Positions 24,850 through 33,003 of a stretch of DNA of 64,000 nucleotides are shown here, one piece after another. The stretch's first letter is position 1. Each line of letters starts with the position of its first letter. The notes beneath the pieces were generated by a model. The model ran no database searches. It was not told the origin of the DNA and saw only the letters and a list, made by a program, of their open reading frames with translations. Made by a program: the position numbers and the translations under genes. Origin of the DNA: Paractinoplanes lichenicola (lineage in GTDB: Bacteria; Actinomycetota; Actinomycetes; Mycobacteriales; Micromonosporaceae); assembly GCF_016785085.1 (NCBI RefSeq), contig NZ_JAENHO010000014.1, positions 274,069 to 338,068 of the forward strand, in the 5' to 3' direction.

Positions 24850-25330
24850 CCGGCACTCGCCCCCACCCAGCCCGGCCGCACCGCCGTCGCCCCAGCCCGG
24901 CCGCACCGCCGTTACCGGAGCCCGACCGCGCCACTGACACCTCAGCCCAGCCGCATCGCCGTTGCCCCCAGCCCGGCCGCATCGCCGTAGCCCCCGCGCG
25001 GCCACACCGCCGTAGCCCCCGCCCAGCCGCGCCACCGTTACCCCAGCCCGGCCGCACCGCCTTAGCCCCCCGCCCAGCCACACCGCCGTAGCCCCCGCCC
25101 AGCCGCCCCACGATTACCCCAGCCCGGACGCACCGCCTTAGCCCCCGCCCAGCCGCGCCACCGTCATTTAGCCCCGCCATACCGCCGTAGCCCCGCCCGA
25201 CCGCGCGACCGTCACCTAGCCCCGCCACACCGCCGTGCCCCGCCCGACCGCGCCACCGTCACCGTCACCCCAGCCCGACCGCGCCACCGCTACCCCAGCC
25301 CGGCAACGCCAACAGCGACCAAGCCGGGCC
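24850..25330. repeat. Imperfect GC-rich tandem repeat array
   Basis: About 480 bases built from degenerate ~20-30 bp units around the core CCCAGCCCGGCCGCACCGCC with interspersed GTAGCCCCCGCC. Copy lengths and phases vary, so this is a minisatellite-like array, not a CRISPR array. Confidence 0.65.
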
Positions 25331-25511
25331 GCGTCTCCGCGGCCATGAGCCATCCACCGCTCTCGCCGCGCCCGAAGTCGCCCCAAATCTGGCCGCGCAA
25401 TGCCAACTCCCAACCCGGCCGCGCTATGCCAAGTTCCGAGCAGGACGCCGGCCCGACCGCACCAACCATCCCGGCTTTCCCCTGGTGATCCCCGCGCTGA
25501 CCGACGGCAAG

Positions 25512-25537
25512 TTATCCACAATCGAGAGTTATCCACA
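25512..25537 (+). promoter_or_regulatory. Two perfect DnaA boxes in direct orientation
   Basis: TTATCCACA occurs at 25512-25520 and again at 25529-25537, 17 bases start to start, in a locally less GC-rich stretch. These are exact consensus 9-mers for the replication initiator DnaA. Nothing else nearby indicates a replication origin. Confidence 0.5.
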
Positions 25538-25693
25538 ACGCGGCCCAAATGCGGTCCCGAAGATCGCCCAATCTCGATAAAATGGCTGGTGGCGGGGGAC
25601 CCCCGGTGGAGGGCGGGCCCATGTGGCGGGGGGTCCGCAGGGGGCCGATCTAGTGACAACGGGCCCACAGCACGAGCCCGCAAGACACGGTGA

Positions 25694-26467
25694 GTGGCGA
25701 CTGACGGGGTGGCTGTGGGGGCGGATGCCGAGGTTTTCGTGTTCGACTACGAGCGCTACCGCCAAGAGATAGTCCCCGTCCTGACCGGCATCCTGCGCGG
25801 CGACCCCACCCCGGCCTGGCTCGAAGACCTCTTCCGCGCCGCCCGGCCCATGGATCAGTGGGGCTTTGACGTGCAGTGGCCGCGCATGGTTGAGGAGCTG
25901 CAAGAACGGCCCTTCGATTTGGCGGGCCATGCCGACTGGCTCGGGGACGACCTGCGCTATCTCGGTGAGCCGCCCGCGAAATTGATGCACCGCACCCTCA
26001 TGCCATGCCCGCACGGGGACGGGTGTTTCTTCGGGGCCGGTTCGCAGACGTTCAACGCGCTGCACGAGGCCCTGGTGTCGACGCGCTGCCTGGGGTCGTC
26101 GCAGTTCGTGGGGCGTACGGTGGCGCCTGATTTCTACCGGCCGGTGACCGACGGGCTGCTGACCGCTCTGGGCAGCCGCGGGCTGGTGGTCGGCTTTCAA
26201 TGGGAGATCAGCTCGGGCATTCTCGGGTGGCTGACCGTTCCCGAGACCCGTGAGCTGGCCGAGCGGCTGGACCGCCTCGACCTGCCCCGCTACGAGCCGA
26301 CGTTCGCGGCAATGGCCGAGCAGGATCGCAACCGTGACTGGGCGGCCCTGAGCCTGTCGTTCGTCCGTACGGTCGCCACCATCGCCGCGGGGCGGGGGCA
26401 GGGCATTCTGTGGGGCAACGATGTCAGTTCCGAGCTGTGGACGGATGAACTCAATGGAGCTTTCTGA
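25694..26467 (+). CDS. Hypothetical protein, unknown family
   Basis: About 257 residues with a GTG start at 25694; a GTG at 25709 is equally possible. No family recognised. It is soluble: FVFDYERYRQEIVPVLTGILRGD at the start, a Cys/His-containing loop CPHGDGCFFG near residue 100, then FNALHEALVSTRCLGSSQFVGRTVAPDFY. The N-terminus suggests an actinobacterial protein that measures or binds an amino-acid-like ligand, but that is only an impression. Its 3' end overlaps the MazG-like gene by about 14 bases, so the two are translationally linked. Confidence 0.6.
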   Translation: MATDGVAVGADAEVFVFDYERYRQEIVPVLTGILRGDPTPAWLEDLFRAARPMDQWGFDVQWPRMVEELQERPFDLAGHADWLGDDLRYLGEPPAKLMHRTLMPCPHGDGCFFGAGSQTFNALHEALVSTRCLGSSQFVGRTVAPDFYRPVTDGLLTALGSRGLVVGFQWEISSGILGWLTVPETRELAERLDRLDLPRYEPTFAAMAEQDRNRDWAALSLSFVRTVATIAAGRGQGILWGNDVSSELWTDELNGAF

Positions 26468-26786
26468 GCTGCGGGCACGCGCCCTCGAGACGGCTGCGCT
26501 CTACGACCGGCACAACGTGGCGGCGGGGCGGGGTGAGTGGAGTCCGAGCGACTTCATGATGGGGTTCGTCGGGGATGTCGGTGACCTGGCCAAGCTGGTC
26601 ATGGCCGTCGAGGGGCGGCGTGACATCCCGGAGGCGCGGAAATGGCTGGGGCACGAGCTGGCCGACTGTCTGTGGTCGGTGCTGGTGCTGGCCCAGCGCT
26701 ACGACGTCGACCTGCCGGCCGAGTTCGCGCGGATGACAGCCGAGATCGAGGAGCACCTCAGTCAGAAAGAGAAGCAGGAGCCGTAG
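26454..26786 (+). CDS. MazG-like nucleotide pyrophosphohydrolase
   Basis: 110 residues, an all-alpha MazG/dUTPase-like fold. The first helix has a reduced motif (FMMGFVGDVGDLAKLVMAVEG, where active MazG has ExxE), followed by GHELADCLWSVLVLAQRYDVDL, which keeps the second acidic pair (ExxD). Family members hydrolyse non-canonical or alarmone nucleotides. One E of the first ExxE is replaced, so activity is uncertain. The ATG at 26454 has GGACGG 9 bases upstream; ATG 26445 is possible. It overlaps the upstream hypothetical gene and, convergently, the end of the leftward operon by 29 bases. Confidence 0.75.
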   Translation: MELSELRARALETAALYDRHNVAAGRGEWSPSDFMMGFVGDVGDLAKLVMAVEGRRDIPEARKWLGHELADCLWSVLVLAQRYDVDLPAEFARMTAEIEEHLSQKEKQEP

Positions 26787-28176
26787 GCGGGCCGCCGTGG
26801 GTCCAGGGGGTGTCGGCCGGGTCGGGGAAGGCCGCGCCGGGGCGGTAGGCCTCGCTCAGCGTGGTCAGCAGCAGGTGTTCGCCGACCGCGGGGACGCTGC
26901 CGGGCTCGGCGACCAGTTTGCGGCCCATCCCGCCCGAGAGCTCGAGCAGCACGTCGGAGCCACCGGCGGTCGGGGTCACCGAGATGACCTTGGCTTTCTG
27001 GGACGGGCGTGCCGGTGAGGTGAGGGCGGCGCCGGCCTCCACCCGTACGGGCTCGGTCGTCGCGACCATGATGCGGGGGCGCAGCACCGGTCGTTTGCCG
27101 CTGTCGTCGATGCGGTCGGCCTTGGCCAGCGTCACCACCCCGCCAAAAGCCGCCCCGCTGAGCCGGTGTTCGGCCATGACCAGGGGGTCGTCGAAGGCCC
27201 GTTGCACGGCGTAGCGGGCCGCCGCGTTCTCCAGCCTTTGCAGCCGGGCGGCCGCGGCCACCGCGCCGTCGCGCCGGGGCTGCGGGGTGCCGTCCTCCTC
27301 GAGGTGGGTGACGAAGGCCGAATACACGTCGCGGTCGCTGTCCCACCGCGACTGCACCCGCGCGCCCTCCGGCAGGGTGCGGAGCAGGGCGATCGACTCC
27401 CACATGCGGTTCCAGGTCGGCATGAGCAGGTCACGCAGCGCGTCCACCAGGGCGGGTGACGACTCGGCGATCAGCGGTGCCAGCACCTTGTTGTCGAACT
27501 CGGGGTCGGTGGCCGGCCCGGCGACGGGGCCCTGCTCGGCGGCCCGCGCGGCCTCGGCGCCCGACGTGATCCAGGCGAAGAGCGATCCGAGGTGCGCGTC
27601 CTCGGCCGCGCTCTGCCCGGTGGCCCAGTGCAACCCCAGCGCCTGTACGGCATTAGGCAGCAACGCCGAGCCCGGCACCTCGGCCGACGCGGCGAGGAAC
27701 GTCAGCCACTGTCCCAGCAGCGGCACCGCGGGCGGTACAGGGTGGTCGCCGTCCGTACGGCGGAAGCGGGTGGACCGGCCGAGCAACCGCAGGAAGTCGG
27801 CGCCGCCGGGGTTGGGCACCCACACCTGCGGCGCGTCGACGTAGCGGTAGCGCACGTCGCGGCCCCGGTCGACGGGCACGGCCTCGGTGCCGCCCGCCCC
27901 GAACGACGCCAGGTAGGGCACGACGGCGGCGGCCAGCTCGGCGGTGAAGGTGAACCGCTCGTCCCGGTTGCGGGGCTGGCTCACCACGAGCAGTCGCGGC
28001 GCCGCGGCGTCGGTGCCGAGCAGCACGGCCAGCGGCGCGTTGGCCTCGCCCGCCATCGCCAGCGGGATCAGCACCAGCGGCCGGTCGTGAATGTGCAGGT
28101 GGCGAACGGTGGCGATGCGCTGCGCCCGCCCGGCCGCAAAAGCCTCGGCCCGAGCCAGGGCGACGAGGGTACTCAA
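26758..28176 (-). CDS. Hypothetical protein, third gene of the Cas4-like nuclease operon
   Basis: 472 residues, no family recognised and no Walker motif. Roughly: residues 1-110 alternate strands and helices (RPLVLIPLAMAGEANAPLAVLLG; LLVVSQPRNRDERFTF); the middle ~200 residues are helical (FLAASAEVPGSALLPNAVQALGLHWATG; ALRDLLMPTWNRMWESIALLRTLP); the C-terminal ~110 residues look like beta-barrel or OB-like repeats (LRPRIMVATTEPVRVEAGAAL, KAKVISVTPTAGGSDVLLELSGG). The start overlaps the nuclease stop by 4 bases, so it is translated with the nuclease and may be its partner subunit. Confidence 0.7.
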   Translation of the reverse strand: MSTLVALARAEAFAAGRAQRIATVRHLHIHDRPLVLIPLAMAGEANAPLAVLLGTDAAAPRLLVVSQPRNRDERFTFTAELAAAVVPYLASFGAGGTEAVPVDRGRDVRYRYVDAPQVWVPNPGGADFLRLLGRSTRFRRTDGDHPVPPAVPLLGQWLTFLAASAEVPGSALLPNAVQALGLHWATGQSAAEDAHLGSLFAWITSGAEAARAAEQGPVAGPATDPEFDNKVLAPLIAESSPALVDALRDLLMPTWNRMWESIALLRTLPEGARVQSRWDSDRDVYSAFVTHLEEDGTPQPRRDGAVAAAARLQRLENAAARYAVQRAFDDPLVMAEHRLSGAAFGGVVTLAKADRIDDSGKRPVLRPRIMVATTEPVRVEAGAALTSPARPSQKAKVISVTPTAGGSDVLLELSGGMGRKLVAEPGSVPAVGEHLLLTTLSEAYRPGAAFPDPADTPWTHGGPPTAPASLSD

Positions 28177-29216
28177 GAGCCGGCCGGGCGAGACAGGGCC
28201 TCGTCCCGCAGCCTGCGGGCGGCGCGCAGCAGGGCCGCGGCCTCGGCCTGCTCGGGCGTCGGCGTCGCGACCCCCGAGGCCAGCGCGAGCACCTCGCCGA
28301 TCGTCTCGACCCCGCCCAGCGCGTCCCGGACCGGGCGGCCCAGAGCGGCGGTGTCACCGTCCGACTCGTGGCGGCAATATACCGAAAGTTCGCAGGAAGA
28401 AAGGCACTCCGGCGCATATCGGGCATCGACCGAGGACAGCGCGGACACCAGGTCGGGAGCGGGCAGCTCGACGTCGAAGGAGAGCGACGAGGGCAGCGCC
28501 TCCACAAGATCGGCAACGGAGGCGAGCCGCGACAGCTGCCGCCGCAGGGTCGACAGCTGTTTGCGCACGTCGAGCACGACTGCCACGGGCTGCAGCGAGA
28601 AATTCTCGGGGCAGACGAGCACGACCTCATGGCTGACCGCGTCGTCCCCGAGCAGTTGACGGAGGGCCAGCACATAGACGGCGGCCTGCACGGCGGCGGC
28701 CGAGACCGCGGTGCCGTCGGCCTGCCCGTCGATGATCGCGAACGACTTGATCTCGACGACCTGCAGTTGCGCGCCGGTCCGGTGGGTGATCAGGTCGGGT
28801 TCGAGGAACACCGTCTGCCCGGCCACGTCGAGCGTCAGCAACGGGTGGTCGATCAGCCCCTCCGCCGCGCCCCGCAGCAGCGCCCGGGTGCGAGCGTGGC
28901 GCGCCGCCAGCGTCCCGTCCTCGTCGACTCCAAGATCTTCATAACTTCCCACGTACGCCCCGAGGGTCGACCTCAGCAGCGCGCAGTCGTCCGCCTTGAG
29001 CATCGCCTCGAACGCGTTGCCGCGGGCCAGCGCGAACCGGGACTGCCCGAAGCTGCCCGGGAACCCGATCCGCTCGGCCAGCTTGACCTTGTCGACGCCC
29101 GCGGCGTCCAGCACGGCCCGGCGCGTGCACCCGGGGTTGCCGGTCAGCGCGGCCACCGTACGGGCGTTGTGCCGCTTGCCCGCCGCCGTGCCCCGCAGCC
29201 GATCGATCCTGTTCAT
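28173..29216 (-). CDS. Cas4/RecB-family PD-(D/E)XK nuclease with predicted Fe-S cluster
   Basis: 347 residues. Nuclease core: FALARGNAFEAML (helix with the leading Glu), VFLEPDLITHRTG (catalytic Asp), LQVVEIKSF (ExK), then AAAVQAAVYVLAL, the Q-x(3-4)-Y helix typical of RecB/Cas4 enzymes. One cysteine near the N-terminus (GNPGCTRRAV, ~residue 30) and three clustered near residue 265 (CLSSCELSVYC) give the 1+3 cysteine pattern that holds a 4Fe-4S cluster in Cas4 and AddB. No CRISPR genes are nearby. It is the middle gene of three coupled genes (4-base overlaps on both sides). Confidence 0.8.
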   Translation of the reverse strand: MNRIDRLRGTAAGKRHNARTVAALTGNPGCTRRAVLDAAGVDKVKLAERIGFPGSFGQSRFALARGNAFEAMLKADDCALLRSTLGAYVGSYEDLGVDEDGTLAARHARTRALLRGAAEGLIDHPLLTLDVAGQTVFLEPDLITHRTGAQLQVVEIKSFAIIDGQADGTAVSAAAVQAAVYVLALRQLLGDDAVSHEVVLVCPENFSLQPVAVVLDVRKQLSTLRRQLSRLASVADLVEALPSSLSFDVELPAPDLVSALSSVDARYAPECLSSCELSVYCRHESDGDTAALGRPVRDALGGVETIGEVLALASGVATPTPEQAEAAALLRAARRLRDEALSRPAGS

Positions 29217-29785
29217 GCGGGGCCGGAGCCGCGCTGGTGGGGCACCTGCGGCAGGCCGTAGAGCTGTTGGGCGAGCGGAAGCGCCGAGGCCCGCGCGACC
29301 GCGGCGGCGCGCACCGGCTCCTCGGCGGCGAGCGCGCCGACCAGTTCCGGCGCGGCGAGCGCAGCCGCGGCGGCCTCGGCCAGGTCGGCCGCCTCGACCC
29401 CGTGCGGCACGGTCTCGGCCAGCGAGCGCAGCAGCCGATGGGCGGCCAGACCGGCGCCGGGCCGCATCGCCACGAACCCGGCCACCCGGATCACCATGGC
29501 CAGCGCGTCGGCGCGGCGGACGGCCGGGGTGACGATCCGGCGTTCGAGCGCCCAGTCACCGAGCGCGATCAGCCCGCGTACGGGGGAAAGGTCTTGATCC
29601 AACGCCGCGCAGAGGCCGCTCGACCGGTCGCGCAGCAGGCCCGCCAGCGCCGGCACCGAGAGGTCACCGTCGAACAAGGCGGCGTGCACGTCGGCCACCA
29701 AGCGGGGCGGGGCGGGCGCGCCGAGCAGCAGCAAAGCGTGCCTTGCCTGCTCAGCGGTGGTGGGTAGGGTGCTCAGACCGTTCAC
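29213..29785 (-). CDS. Hypothetical helical protein, first gene of the Cas4-like nuclease operon
   Basis: 190 residues, unknown family. Predominantly alpha-helical and Ala/Leu-rich, with no transmembrane segment long enough to be certain. GTG start at 29785 with GGGAGAG about 9 bases upstream. The stop overlaps the nuclease start by 4 bases (ATGA), so the protein is made together with the nuclease and is likely a partner or regulator. Composition alone does not reveal a function. Confidence 0.65.
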   Translation of the reverse strand: MNGLSTLPTTAEQARHALLLLGAPAPPRLVADVHAALFDGDLSVPALAGLLRDRSSGLCAALDQDLSPVRGLIALGDWALERRIVTPAVRRADALAMVIRVAGFVAMRPGAGLAAHRLLRSLAETVPHGVEAADLAEAAAAALAAPELVGALAAEEPVRAAAVARASALPLAQQLYGLPQVPHQRGSGPA

Positions 29786-29940
29786 CGGGCCGCTCTCCCT
29801 GGGGGGTCGGAGGGTTGCGGTTGACTCTAGATCTTCTTACATCGCGTCGGCAATGTGGGGACGAGTCGCAACTTTCACTCCCGATAGCGATTAACCCTCG
29901 CATATCGGACGACCGGCTTTTCGCGCGCTACGTTCGGACT

Positions 29941-30225
29941 ATGCCGAAGGCCATCTGGAACGACGAAGTGATCGCCGAGAGCGACGACACCGTGGTTGTC
30001 GAGGGAAGGCTCTACTTCCCGCGCGAGTCGCTGCGGGAGGACGTGCTGGCCCCCTCCGACACCCACACGATCTGCCCCTGGAAGGGCAAGGCCTCGTATT
30101 ACACGCTGACCTCGAACGGACACACCACCACCGACGCCGTCTGGTTCTATCCCGAGCCGAAGCCGGACGCCGGGGTGGTGCGCGATCGCGTCGCCTTCTG
30201 GAAGGACGTCCGCACCGAGGACTGA
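29941..30225 (+). CDS. DUF427 domain protein
   Basis: 94 residues. The whole protein is a DUF427 domain: MPKAIWNDEVIAESDDTVVVEGRLYFP, then CPWKGKASYYTL and DAVWFYPEP, all standard positions of the family. It is a small cytoplasmic beta-rich protein of unknown role; homologues are widespread and often stand alone, as here. It is divergent from the nuclease operon; the 155-base gap must hold both promoters. Confidence 0.9.
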   Translation: MPKAIWNDEVIAESDDTVVVEGRLYFPRESLREDVLAPSDTHTICPWKGKASYYTLTSNGHTTTDAVWFYPEPKPDAGVVRDRVAFWKDVRTED

Positions 30226-30242
30226 CCGCCGGCGGGGGCCCG

Positions 30243-30641
30243 TCACGCGATCCGCGGGTGGGCCTCCTCGATCGTGGTCACCTCGAGATAGTCCAGCATG
30301 TCGCGCTGCTCCTCGACGTCGAGCGCCCCGAACGCCTCGTAGGCGACCTCGCGCGAGTGCTCCGTCTCGGCCGCCAGCAGCGCGATGATCCCCGACCAGG
30401 CCAGCGAGACCCGGTCGAACAGCCGCGCCCGCCGCAGCGAGGTCAGCCGGGTCAGCATCGCCACCTTGGTCGCCGCGTCGTTGTCGATGGCTATCCGGTC
30501 GGACAGCTCGAAGAGCGCCTTCCCCCGGTACGGATGCTCGGCCTCGACCATGCGGGCCAGCTCGGCGTTCGACATGCGGTCGACCGCGGGGGCGGGCCCG
30601 CGGCGCGGGAGTGAGGGCAGGTCACCGGGCACGGCTGTCAC
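30243..30641 (-). CDS. Hypothetical helical protein paired with a YbaB-like gene
   Basis: About 132 residues from GTG 30641; an ATG at 30575 would give about 110. The core is helical (NAELARMVEAEHPYRGKALFELSDRIAIDNDAATKVAMLTRL, and a C-terminal REVAYEAFGALDVEEQRDMLDYL), reminiscent of HEAT-like or immunity-type helical bundles but not assignable. The upstream YbaB-like gene overlaps it by about 20 bases, so the two are one transcript. This mirrors the YbaB-headed toxin operon at 16-18.6 kb. Confidence 0.55.
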   Translation of the reverse strand: MTAVPGDLPSLPRRGPAPAVDRMSNAELARMVEAEHPYRGKALFELSDRIAIDNDAATKVAMLTRLTSLRRARLFDRVSLAWSGIIALLAAETEHSREVAYEAFGALDVEEQRDMLDYLEVTTIEEAHPRIA

Positions 30642-31050
30642 GTCCGCTCTCGAACCCGTTGCCGGGCGCCTGGTGCGGCAGGGTCGGCGTGTTCTGGAAC
30701 GACGGGAACGGCGGCGCGGCCGGCATGACCGGCGACGGCGGCTCGTCCACATCATTCAGACTGAACTCGCTGAGGCTCAGCTCGGTGTAGCTGTCGAGCA
30801 GGGCCTTCCCGTCCTCGGTGGCCGGGTCGACGACGCCCGCGACCTGCTCGGCCAGCGCGGCCTGGGCCCGGCGCATGGTCCGCAGGATCTCGGTCGAGAG
30901 CGTCGACCCGCTCAGCCGCTGCACGCTGTCGTCGAGCCGCAGGCCGGTCACCACCCCGCCGCGGCCGACGGTCACCGTGACCACGCCGTCCTCGTCGGTC
31001 GCGGACGCGCTCAACGACGCGAGTCGATCTTCGAGATTTCCACTCGGCAC
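30622..31050 (-). CDS. YbaB/EbfC-like protein
   Basis: 142 residues. The beta-meander DGVVTVTVGRGGVVTGLRLDD followed by a long helix (ILRTMRRAQAALAEQVAGVV) is the same YbaB-type layout as the gene at 18233-18613, here with a C-terminal Pro-rich tail (PPSPVMPAAPPFPSFQNTP). GTG 31050 has GGAGGA about 8 bases upstream. The long antisense frame covering it up to 32475 is a shadow of the GGDEF-EAL gene. Function of this subgroup is unknown; DNA binding is possible. Confidence 0.6.
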   Translation of the reverse strand: MPSGNLEDRLASLSASATDEDGVVTVTVGRGGVVTGLRLDDSVQRLSGSTLSTEILRTMRRAQAALAEQVAGVVDPATEDGKALLDSYTELSLSEFSLNDVDEPPSPVMPAAPPFPSFQNTPTLPHQAPGNGFESGRDSRAR

Positions 31051-31305
31051 TACTTCGTCCTCCGTTGCCGGAATTTTGTGCTGTCGGCGCTCTATGAGAT
31101 CACGGTCGGCGCCGGGCCCGCCGGACACCCCGTCGCCCCCACTGGGCCGGTCACCCGACCTGACGACCACCGTAACCGTGACGCAACACATACCCCGTCC
31201 CGCAAAACCATCCGACCGCCCCGCCCGCCACCCGAACACGAATGAATGCGCTGTTCCCCTCATGTGCACCAAGCACTGACCGATCAAACGCGTCGGAGGT
31301 GCTTC

Positions 31306-33003
31306 ATGGGGCGTTACGGCAAGACTCTGGACCGTGTGCGACGCGGCGTCGACATCGCCATGATCTTCGCGTCGCTCATGGCGCTCGCCTGGCCCATGCT
31401 GATCGAGCCCCTCGAGCGGCAGGACGCCGGCCTGTGGGCCTGGTCGCTGGGGATCGCCGTGGTCGTGGCGATCGGCGCGGCCGTGGCCAAGGCGACCGAG
31501 CGCTGGCCGCTCGCGCAGTACGCCCCGGTCTCCGCGGCCGTGGTGATGGCGGGTGTGCGCACCCAGCTGGGCGACACCGGCCCCGAGCTGATCTGGCTGA
31601 TCCTGATCGTCACCGGCATCATCCTCGTCCGCCAGTTCCTCGGCTCGCACACCAACGAGGGCCTGATGCGCGACCTCACCCGGCAGCGCGCGATCCTGGC
31701 CCGGCAGGCCTTCCGCGACCCCCTGACCGGGCTCGGCAACCGCGCGATGTTCATGGATCACGCCAAGGACGCGCTCGACGACGCCGACGAGACCTCGACC
31801 GCGGTGATCCTGTTCGACCTCGACGGCTTCAAGGGCATCAACGACACGTACGGGCACGCGGCCGGCGACGAGCTGCTGAAAATCACGGCCGAGCGGCTGA
31901 ACGCGAACGTGCGGGCCAACGACACGGTCTCCCGGCTCGGCGGCGACGAGTTCGTGGTGCTGCTGCCCCGCCTGGCCGACGACCAGACCGCCGACACGGT
32001 GGCCACCCGGATCCTGCGCGACCTGCAGCAGCCGGTCGCCGTCGACGATCTCGTGCTGACCGCGCGGGCCAGCGCCGGCATCTCGATCGCCCGCGGCGCC
32101 GAGCGCGATGTGGACTCGCTGCTGCGCGAGGCCGACGAGGCGCTGTATCACGCCAAGGACGACGGCAAGGGTGTCGTGCGCCGGTTCGACCCGGCCCGCT
32201 TCGCCGAGGTCGCCCAGCGCCGCCGGGACGAGAGCGACCTGCGCCGGGCGCTCGCCGAATGCCAGTTCGAGGTGCACTACCAGCCGATCGTCGACCTCGA
32301 CGGCGAGCACACGGTGGGGGTCGAGGCGCTGGTGCGCTGGCGGCACCCGATCCGCGGCCTGCTCGCCCCGGGCGACTTCATCGACCTGACCGAGTCGCTC
32401 GGCCTCATGCACAACCTCGGCCTGTGGGTGCTGCGCGAGGCGTGCGTGCAGGCGGTCCAGTGGCAGCGCGAGCACCCCGGCTTCAAGCTCAACGTCAACC
32501 TGTCGGCCACCCAGCTGGCCAGCCCCGAGCTGACCGACGAGATCCGTACGGTGCTGACCGACACCGGCATGCCGGCCGACCTGCTCGTGCTCGAGCTGAC
32601 CGAGTCGGCCGCGCTGACCGACCTGACCGAGTCGGCCCGCGTGCTCGACTCGCTCAAGAGCCTGGGCGTCCGGATCGCGCTCGACGACTTCGGCACCGGC
32701 TTCTCATCGCTGAGCCACCTGGGCGCGCTGCCGGTCGACGTGGTGAAGATCGACAAGTCGTTCGTGCAGGCCATGCAGGAGTCGACCGCGAACGGCTCGG
32801 TGGCCGAGGCGGTGCTGCACATCGCCCGCACGTTCAACCTGTCGCCGGTCGCCGAGGGTGTCGAGGACGAGGCGCAGGCGGCCATGCTGCGCGAGCTCGC
32901 CTGCACCCAGGCCCAGGGCTATCACTTCGCCAAGCCGATGCCCGCGGCCGAACTGACCGGTCTGCTCAGCCGCCAGACCACGATCGTGCTACAGCGGCGG
33001 TAG
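31306..33003 (+). CDS. Membrane GGDEF-EAL protein (c-di-GMP turnover)
   Basis: 565 residues. Three to four N-terminal membrane segments (~15-115), then GGDEF (about 125-290) with intact GGDEF (RLGGDEFVVLL) preceded by DPLTGLGNR and LFDLDGFKGIND, then EAL (about 305-560) with intact EAL (GVEALVRWRHP), NLSATQL, ELTESA, DDFGTGFSSL and KIDKSFV. Both cyclase and phosphodiesterase motifs look functional. It sets cyclic di-GMP levels at the membrane and could influence the pilus cluster 5 kb away. ATG 31306 has GGAGGT 6-7 bases upstream. It overlaps the convergent NB-ARC gene by 15 bases. Confidence 0.9.
   Translation: MGRYGKTLDRVRRGVDIAMIFASLMALAWPMLIEPLERQDAGLWAWSLGIAVVVAIGAAVAKATERWPLAQYAPVSAAVVMAGVRTQLGDTGPELIWLILIVTGIILVRQFLGSHTNEGLMRDLTRQRAILARQAFRDPLTGLGNRAMFMDHAKDALDDADETSTAVILFDLDGFKGINDTYGHAAGDELLKITAERLNANVRANDTVSRLGGDEFVVLLPRLADDQTADTVATRILRDLQQPVAVDDLVLTARASAGISIARGAERDVDSLLREADEALYHAKDDGKGVVRRFDPARFAEVAQRRRDESDLRRALAECQFEVHYQPIVDLDGEHTVGVEALVRWRHPIRGLLAPGDFIDLTESLGLMHNLGLWVLREACVQAVQWQREHPGFKLNVNLSATQLASPELTDEIRTVLTDTGMPADLLVLELTESAALTDLTESARVLDSLKSLGVRIALDDFGTGFSSLSHLGALPVDVVKIDKSFVQAMQESTANGSVAEAVLHIARTFNLSPVAEGVEDEAQAAMLRELACTQAQGYHFAKPMPAAELTGLLSRQTTIVLQRR

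Larger units (their letters stand above)
24647..25693. other. Gene-free 1 kb region, repeat-rich
   Basis: No supportable gene. The left half (about 24850-25330) is an imperfect C-rich tandem array. The right half holds two perfect DnaA boxes at 25512 and 25529, and G-rich runs just before the next gene. Open frames across the array translate to Gly/Arg or Pro/Ala low complexity and shift frame between copies, so I treat them as non-coding. Confidence 0.6.

Noticed and set aside
24850..25330. CRISPR array
   Set aside because: Unit length and spacing are irregular, no constant repeat with unique spacers, no cas genes.
28173..29216. Cas4 belonging to a CRISPR system
   Set aside because: There are no cas1/cas2 genes or arrays in the window; the operon partners are unrelated to known Cas proteins.
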